From assembly GCA_003557805.1 (NCBI GenBank), contig PWNY01000048.1, positions 1-9,700 of the forward strand: a DNA stretch of 9,700 bases, written 5' to 3'. The translations under genes were made by a program, and so were the position numbers. The stretch is from Bacteroidales bacterium (lineage in GTDB: Bacteria; Bacteroidota; Bacteroidia; Bacteroidales; UBA7960). Below the pieces are notes generated by a model. It was not told the DNA's origin. It was given only the letters and a program-made list of their open reading frames with translations, and made no database searches. Within the stretch, counting starts at the first letter, position 1. Each line of letters opens with the position of its first letter. Of the stretch, positions 6,120 to 9,700 are shown piece by piece.

Positions 6120-6854
6120 TTAGTCATTTATACTGATTCTTGCAAAATTGTCAACGACCGACAAAATTATGTAAAAAATAAGGAAAAGGGGAGCAGCATG
6201 CAGCCCAAAAAATATCAGCAGCAGGATACAGCCGGCAAGGAATATATAACGTATGCGGTTCTCCCTCCATTTAAGGTTCTTTATCTTGAGTGAAAACATC
6301 CTTACAGGCGCAACCAGCAACCATGACAACAAAACAACGGTAAATATTATTAAGGCGGTCTCCCTGGTAAATGCTTCAAGCAGCAAATACAGTGTCCCTT
6401 CTCCGGGGGTGGTTCCAAGAACGAAAGGCAGGGATACAATGAGCAGCGCATTTGCAGGAGTGGGCAGGCCGGTGAACCAGCTTTTATCTTCCTTGTCGGC
6501 GCTGAAGCTTGCAAGCCTGAGGGCGGAGAAGGCTGTCAGGAGAAAGGCTGTATATGGCAAAACAAAAGCCATACCTGATTGGTTAACCTCATAAAGGCTG
6601 TTTCCAATGTAATAAAACATGACAACAGCCGGTGTGAACCCAAAACTGATAAGATCGGCCAGGGCATCAAGCTGCCTGCCTGTTTCTGAACCCGCACCAA
6701 GCAACCGTGCAATTGCACCGTCGAGGAAGTCAAGTACAGAGCACAGCAGAACAAGCAGTGCAGCAGTGTATAGGTCACCGCTGAATGCCAGTGCAGCAGC
6801 AATGCAGCCGGCCAGCAGGTTAATAAGGGTGATTGAGTTTGGGATCCATTTCAT
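6120..6854 (-). CDS. pssA: CDP-diacylglycerol--serine O-phosphatidyltransferase
   Basis: This 244-residue integral membrane enzyme of the CDP-alcohol phosphatidyltransferase family most likely transfers serine to CDP-diacylglycerol to make phosphatidylserine, the precursor of phosphatidylethanolamine. The family signature is complete: D42, D45-G46, A49-R50, G59, D63 and D67 (in LDFLDGAIAR and GRQLDALAD). Several hydrophobic segments flank it, including residues 8-24, 28-41, 71-82, 93-110, and four or more in the C-terminal half. I chose the ATG at 6852-6854, giving MKWIPNSITLINLLAGC, the normal N terminus; a longer frame to 6944 would run across the divergent plus-strand gene. Serine as the acceptor is inferred from similarity to Bacteroidota PssA rather than proven by the motif. 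The start lies only 22 bases from the divergent ORF, so its promoter must overlap that gene. Confidence 0.9.
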   Translation of the reverse strand: MKWIPNSITLINLLAGCIAAALAFSGDLYTAALLVLLCSVLDFLDGAIARLLGAGSETGRQLDALADLISFGFTPAVVMFYYIGNSLYEVNQSGMAFVLPYTAFLLTAFSALRLASFSADKEDKSWFTGLPTPANALLIVSLPFVLGTTPGEGTLYLLLEAFTRETALIIFTVVLLSWLLVAPVRMFSLKIKNLKWRENRIRYIFLAGCILLLIFFGLHAAPLFLIFYIILSVVDNFARISIND

Positions 6855-6876
6855 ATGAACATCATTATAATAAAAG

Positions 6877-7125
6877 ATGAATAGAACAGATTTCCAGCGA
6901 GCCCCTCTCAAGGAACAGGTATTTCGTGTCCTTGAGAGCGGCAAACCGATATCCGACAGGCGCTTCCTCTATTTTCACATAAAACTTTACGCCCTGTATG
7001 ACTTCTTTGTCGAGCTCTGGTATATACCCACAGTTAACAAGATCGACAGGGTGGAGACCCTTGGCATTGATGAGGTACTGGATATTTACAGCTCCTCCTT
7101 CAATATATCCGACCTGCTGAAATAA
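6877..7125 (+). CDS. Small protein of unknown function, 82 aa
   Basis: I cannot assign a family or function. The protein is soluble-looking, with no signal peptide or membrane segment. It has a charged N-terminal stretch, a central run of alternating hydrophobic and charged residues (FLYFHIKLYALYDFFVELWY, about residues 30-49), a second short strand with NKIDRVETL, and a helical tail ending NISDLLK. The composition suggests a small beta-sheet protein and resembles short conserved hypothetical proteins I associate with Bacteroidota. It is the only plus-strand gene here. Its start is 22 bases from divergent pssA and its stop is eight bases from the convergent tricorn-like gene, so it fills the space between them exactly. 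The overlapping minus-strand frame (6865-7134) looks like a shadow. The ATG at 6877 has only an A-rich leader. Stop is TAA. Confidence 0.65.
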   Translation: MNRTDFQRAPLKEQVFRVLESGKPISDRRFLYFHIKLYALYDFFVELWYIPTVNKIDRVETLGIDEVLDIYSSSFNISDLLK

Positions 7126-7133
7126 ACCCCACA

Positions 7134-8093
7134 CTAAGGTGCCCTTTCAGGGTAGGGAGGCACGGGATGGATCTTTTGGTCATAATCCTCCATCAGTTCA
7201 AGTGCTTCCTGAATAGCACGGTTAAGCTGGTCATCAATTCCCTCGAACTCCCTGGCTGGATCGTTCTCAACATATATATCGGGATCCACTCCAACACCCT
7301 CAATTATCCATTCCTGCCCGTGTATGTCATAGGGGGCGAATTCCGGTTTGGAGAGGGTCGCGCCATCTATAAAGGGCAGTGAGCCCCTTATACCCACTAC
7401 ACCACCCCATGTTGTGGTGCCAATAAGAGGTCCAAGTCCCAGTTTTTTAAACTGATAAGGGAAAAGGTCCCCGTCAGAGGCAGAATATTTGTCAATAAGG
7501 CATACCTTTGGCCCAAGATGGATCTCCGAAGGTCTTGTTCCCGGGGCAGTGTTCCTTGACATCGAAAGCCCGGTAAGTTCACGGGAAAGACGCTCTATAA
7601 GCATCGGAGAGACATTACCGCCTCCATTGCCCCTTACATCAATTATCAATGCCTCCTTTCGCAACTGGGGATAGAAATGCTTCACAAACTCATTCAGTCC
7701 GCCCGGACCCATATCCGGTATGTGTATGTATCCCACGCGGCCATCAGTAGCCTCATCCACCTTCCTGATGTTTTCCTGTACCCAGTTGTAGTAGTACAGT
7801 TCAGCTTCATCACTCACCGGCACAACAATGACATCCCTGGCACCTTCTGCGGCTGGGGAACCGTTGACCCTGAGCTCCACCTGCTGGCCCCCGGTACCTA
7901 TAAGGGAGGCATATATATTGTCCATCTCATCTGCAGGCTGCCCGTTAACCGCGATGATATAATCACCCTCACTTACATCCACCCCAAGTTCGGTTAGGGG
8001 AGAACGCCTGGAGGTGTTCCAGTTTTCGCCCCTGAGGATACGGTCTATCAGGTAGTAGCCGGATTCATGCCTGCTTAGTTCAGCACCCAGCAA
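7134..8093 (-). CDS. Tricorn-like protease, C-terminal part (PDZ and S41 catalytic domain) after an in-frame stop
   Basis: This is the continuation, in the same frame, of the tricorn-like gene upstream. It begins directly after a TGA at 8094-8096. Counting the TTG at 8091-8093 as residue 1, a PDZ domain lies at about 15-95 (LGVDVSEGDYIIAVNGQP). The S41/tail-protease C2 domain runs from about 115 to 290, with the conserved LIIDVRGNGGG loop (149-159), the nucleophile region SASDGD with S206 and the acidic specificity residue D207, and GVGVDPDI near 266-273. The end at PYPERAP and TAG is natural. There is no good SD for the TTG; the AAAGGA at 8102-8107 is over-distant. Alone this fragment lacks the catalytic histidine. 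It is best read as part of one interrupted gene; independent translation by restart at TGATTG is possible but less likely. Confidence 0.8.
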   Translation of the reverse strand: MLGAELSRHESGYYLIDRILRGENWNTSRRSPLTELGVDVSEGDYIIAVNGQPADEMDNIYASLIGTGGQQVELRVNGSPAAEGARDVIVVPVSDEAELYYYNWVQENIRKVDEATDGRVGYIHIPDMGPGGLNEFVKHFYPQLRKEALIIDVRGNGGGNVSPMLIERLSRELTGLSMSRNTAPGTRPSEIHLGPKVCLIDKYSASDGDLFPYQFKKLGLGPLIGTTTWGGVVGIRGSLPFIDGATLSKPEFAPYDIHGQEWIIEGVGVDPDIYVENDPAREFEGIDDQLNRAIQEALELMEDYDQKIHPVPPYPERAP

Positions 8094-8096
8094 TCA
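8094..8096 (-). other. In-frame TGA interrupting the tricorn-like gene
   Basis: The minus strand reads CCG-ATG-TGA-TTG-CTG-GGT. The frame before and after is the same, and the protein similarity continues without a gap (…VERIPM / LLGAELSRHESG…). From memory of the family the residue here is usually Gly before LLGA, so GGA to TGA by one base change would explain it. TGA is used as the real stop of the recombinase gene at 2216-2218, so reassignment of the codon is not supported. Confidence 0.8.
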
Positions 8097-9700
8097 CATC
8101 GGTATCCTTTCAACATCGGGCACATCACCACCTCCGACATAGGCGTGCCCAACATTAAGCTCCCCTACAAGTTCACCCAGAATATAGGTGAGGTCAAGAC
8201 GGTGGTTTACATGAGCTACCAGCGGGAAGTATTTCTCGCGCATTGCCTCCCAGTCGACACCGTGCATGTTCGGTGCATAGAAAAAGTCACGCATCTGCCT
8301 CCAGGTCTCATTGTATATCTGCTCCCATTCCTCCCTGAGGTTGACCCATACCTTCATGTTGGAGGTATCAATAAACTCATTGACACTGAATGGTGAACGG
8401 GGAATGTCAATAACAGAGTAACGCCCCCTGTGCGATACAAGCATCTTTGTTTTGCCGGCACTTACCTGGTAGCCGCCAATTTCCGCCAGGGATTTTTCCT
8501 TGCGATCATCCATGTTGAACATCATAAGGCTGGTGGAAGTTGCACCGAATGAGCGCTTCAGGTAATATATATTCCTGCCGACTGTGTTTATGGCACCGTA
8601 GGTAGATACATCGACCGGAAGTGCGGCAATGCGGTGTTTTATATTCTCCCTGTCTATCTCAATGCTCAGCTCTTCATCGCTGTTGCCTCCCCCGCTGCTG
8701 TCAGCTTCCTCGCCGACTATCTTCACTTCATCGTTTTCAGGCTCCAGGAAGGACGGCACATCCTCCCTGAGAGTTATAAAATATATCCTGCTCATATCAG
8801 TATAAGCATGGTTCCATTCTGTCCTGCTGTATATAGGGTTGAAATCACGGTTGGAAGAGAAGAAAAGGTAATTTCCACTGTCACAGAATGAAGGGGCCGA
8901 GGATGAATACCATCCGCTTGTTACGGGAAATCCTTCCTCATTTTCAGTACTGTAAATAAATACCCTTGAATAGTGCTCCACCTCAGGCCGCACGTAGGTA
9001 ATCCACCTGCTGTCAGGAGACCAGCCATACTGTGTTATCTCTCCTGCCTCAGCCTGGTCGACAAGATTAACCTCCTTTGTCTCTATATCAACATACTGAA
9101 GCCTGAGCATTTTATCGGACCACATTATCTTGCCTGCATCTGGCGACCAGCTGATATTGTACTTGTAGGTATCAGCACCTGTTGTCAGCTGCACAGCCTC
9201 TCCCCTGCCGTCCTGGGGCCTTATATAGATCTCGTCCTCACCGCTCTCATCCGAGATGTAGGCAATATACCTGCCGTCAGGCGACCATGCAACACTGCGC
9301 TCATGAACCCCGGAGCTCTGGGTGAGGTTACGGCTAACACCGCTGCTTGCCGGCACACTCCAGACATCCCCCCTGGCACCGAAGGCAACCCTCCTGCCGT
9401 CAGGGCTCAGTGAAGCCGAACGTATCATCTCGGAAGCATCCTTTCTCTGTTCCCTGCTTAGTGCCATATCTTCGGCAAGCCTTATATTAACTCGCTGAAC
9501 CACTTCGCTTTCAAGGTCAAAAAGGTAGATATATCCCCCGTTCTCAAATATCACCGCATCATCTCCCAGGGAGGGGAACTTTATGTCAAACTCCTCAAAA
9601 TGCGTAAGTTTTCTTGTTAGTCCGGTATTCATATCGTACACAAAGAGGTTCATTCGCCCGTCACGGTCTGAAATAAAATAGACCATCTCTCCTACCCACA
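8094..9700 (-). CDS. Tricorn-like protease, N-terminal part (beta-propellers and C1 region), 5' end outside window
   Basis: The frame is open to the right edge: codons before the ATG at 9686 read W-V-G-E, which fits the family, so that ATG is internal. Tricorn-type S41 peptidases take peptides of a few residues and cut them further. Counting from the 9686 ATG, residues 1-300 contain WD40/TolB-like propeller repeats (FISDRDG, SLSPDGRRVAF, AWSPDGRYIAYISD, GWSPDSRWITYV, YLFFSSNRDFNPIY). There is an acidic, Ser/Gly-rich linker at about 312-345, and a second propeller segment at 350-430. The C1 region starts near 440 (WEQIYNETWRQMRDFFYAPN). It ends with ELNVGHAYVGGGD, where H514 matches the catalytic His of tricorn; the Ser that precedes it in archaeal tricorn is Gly here. 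The frame then meets TGA directly after RIPM. The visible parts total about 850 residues of an expected ~1,080. Confidence 0.85.
   Translation of the reverse strand, partial: WVGEMVYFISDRDGRMNLFVYDMNTGLTRKLTHFEEFDIKFPSLGDDAVIFENGGYIYLFDLESEVVQRVNIRLAEDMALSREQRKDASEMIRSASLSPDGRRVAFGARGDVWSVPASSGVSRNLTQSSGVHERSVAWSPDGRYIAYISDESGEDEIYIRPQDGRGEAVQLTTGADTYKYNISWSPDAGKIMWSDKMLRLQYVDIETKEVNLVDQAEAGEITQYGWSPDSRWITYVRPEVEHYSRVFIYSTENEEGFPVTSGWYSSSAPSFCDSGNYLFFSSNRDFNPIYSRTEWNHAYTDMSRIYFITLREDVPSFLEPENDEVKIVGEEADSSGGGNSDEELSIEIDRENIKHRIAALPVDVSTYGAINTVGRNIYYLKRSFGATSTSLMMFNMDDRKEKSLAEIGGYQVSAGKTKMLVSHRGRYSVIDIPRSPFSVNEFIDTSNMKVWVNLREEWEQIYNETWRQMRDFFYAPNMHGVDWEAMREKYFPLVAHVNHRLDLTYILGELVGELNVGHAYVGGGDVPDVERIPM

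Noticed and set aside
6855..6944. N-terminal extension of pssA to 6944
   Set aside because: The extra 30 residues are not family-like and run over the divergent gene; the ATG at 6854 starts the normal CDP-alcohol phosphatidyltransferase N terminus.
6865..7134. Minus-strand 89-codon frame overlapping the small plus-strand gene
   Set aside because: It overlaps almost completely with the better plus-strand frame, would overlap the tricorn stop codon region, and its translation shows no recognisable pattern.
7117..7150. Bidirectional terminator between the convergent small gene and tricorn-like gene (CTGAAA...TTTCAG)
   Set aside because: The stem is only six bases with a long loop and no T tract on either side.
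8094..8096. Genetic code with TGA read as an amino acid (Gly or Trp)
   Set aside because: The recombinase gene ends naturally at TGA (2216-2218), and no other gene here needs an internal TGA decoded. One interruption in one gene does not support reassignment. I also see no sign that the site is a selenocysteine, since the expected residue is Gly.
1..9700. CRISPR array, insertion sequence, prophage or defence genes
   Set aside because: No spaced direct repeats, transposase frames or phage-like genes are visible. The tRNA genes have no adjacent integrase with attachment repeats; the recombinase is in its conserved housekeeping position.

Overview
This window looks like the chromosome of a Bacteroidota member, probably Bacteroidales/Marinilabiliales-like (the rank is inference). 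Three things support this. Two promoters match the phylum-specific sigma pattern TTTG-N19-TAnnTTTG exactly. The gene order rpsU / tyrosine recombinase / hpf / tRNA-Thr-Tyr-Gly-Thr / tuf / tRNA-Trp is the familiar translation cluster of this phylum. The EF-Tu, DPP IV and tricorn-like proteins also have Bacteroidota-type sequences. Every gene is on the minus strand except one small ORF, so transcription runs from high to low coordinates.

Right part (9700 to 7134): a large tricorn-type S41 peptidase whose 5' end lies outside the window. Its reading frame is interrupted by one in-frame TGA (8094-8096), placed between the region carrying the catalytic His and the region carrying the catalytic Ser. 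Next comes an 82-residue protein of unknown function, the only plus-strand gene (6877-7125). It is tail-to-tail with the peptidase and head-to-head with pssA. Minus-strand pssA (CDP-alcohol phosphatidyltransferase) and purS follow, 15 bases apart.

Middle (5737 to 3545): a secreted dipeptidyl peptidase IV (S9B) with a complete catalytic triad and the EE motif. After it a perfect Bacteroidota promoter starts the translation cluster: rpsU (with a leader hairpin and an SD), a Xer-type recombinase and hpf (with a strong SD).

Left part (1855 to 1): a second perfect promoter with the same 19-bp spacing drives tRNA-Thr(UGU), tRNA-Tyr(GUA), tRNA-Gly(UCC), tRNA-Thr(GGU), tuf and tRNA-Trp(CCA). A perfect 12-bp inverted repeat lies between tuf and tRNA-Trp. 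The 48 bases left of tRNA-Trp hold no gene; secE and nusG would be expected just outside the window, but that is inference from other genomes.

Most of this window is housekeeping. I see no CRISPR array, insertion sequence, phage module or defence system. The points that deserve attention are the interrupted tricorn gene, the SD-bearing ribosome-factor genes in a phylum that mostly ignores SDs, the tuf/tRNA-Trp hairpin and the unassigned 82-aa gene.
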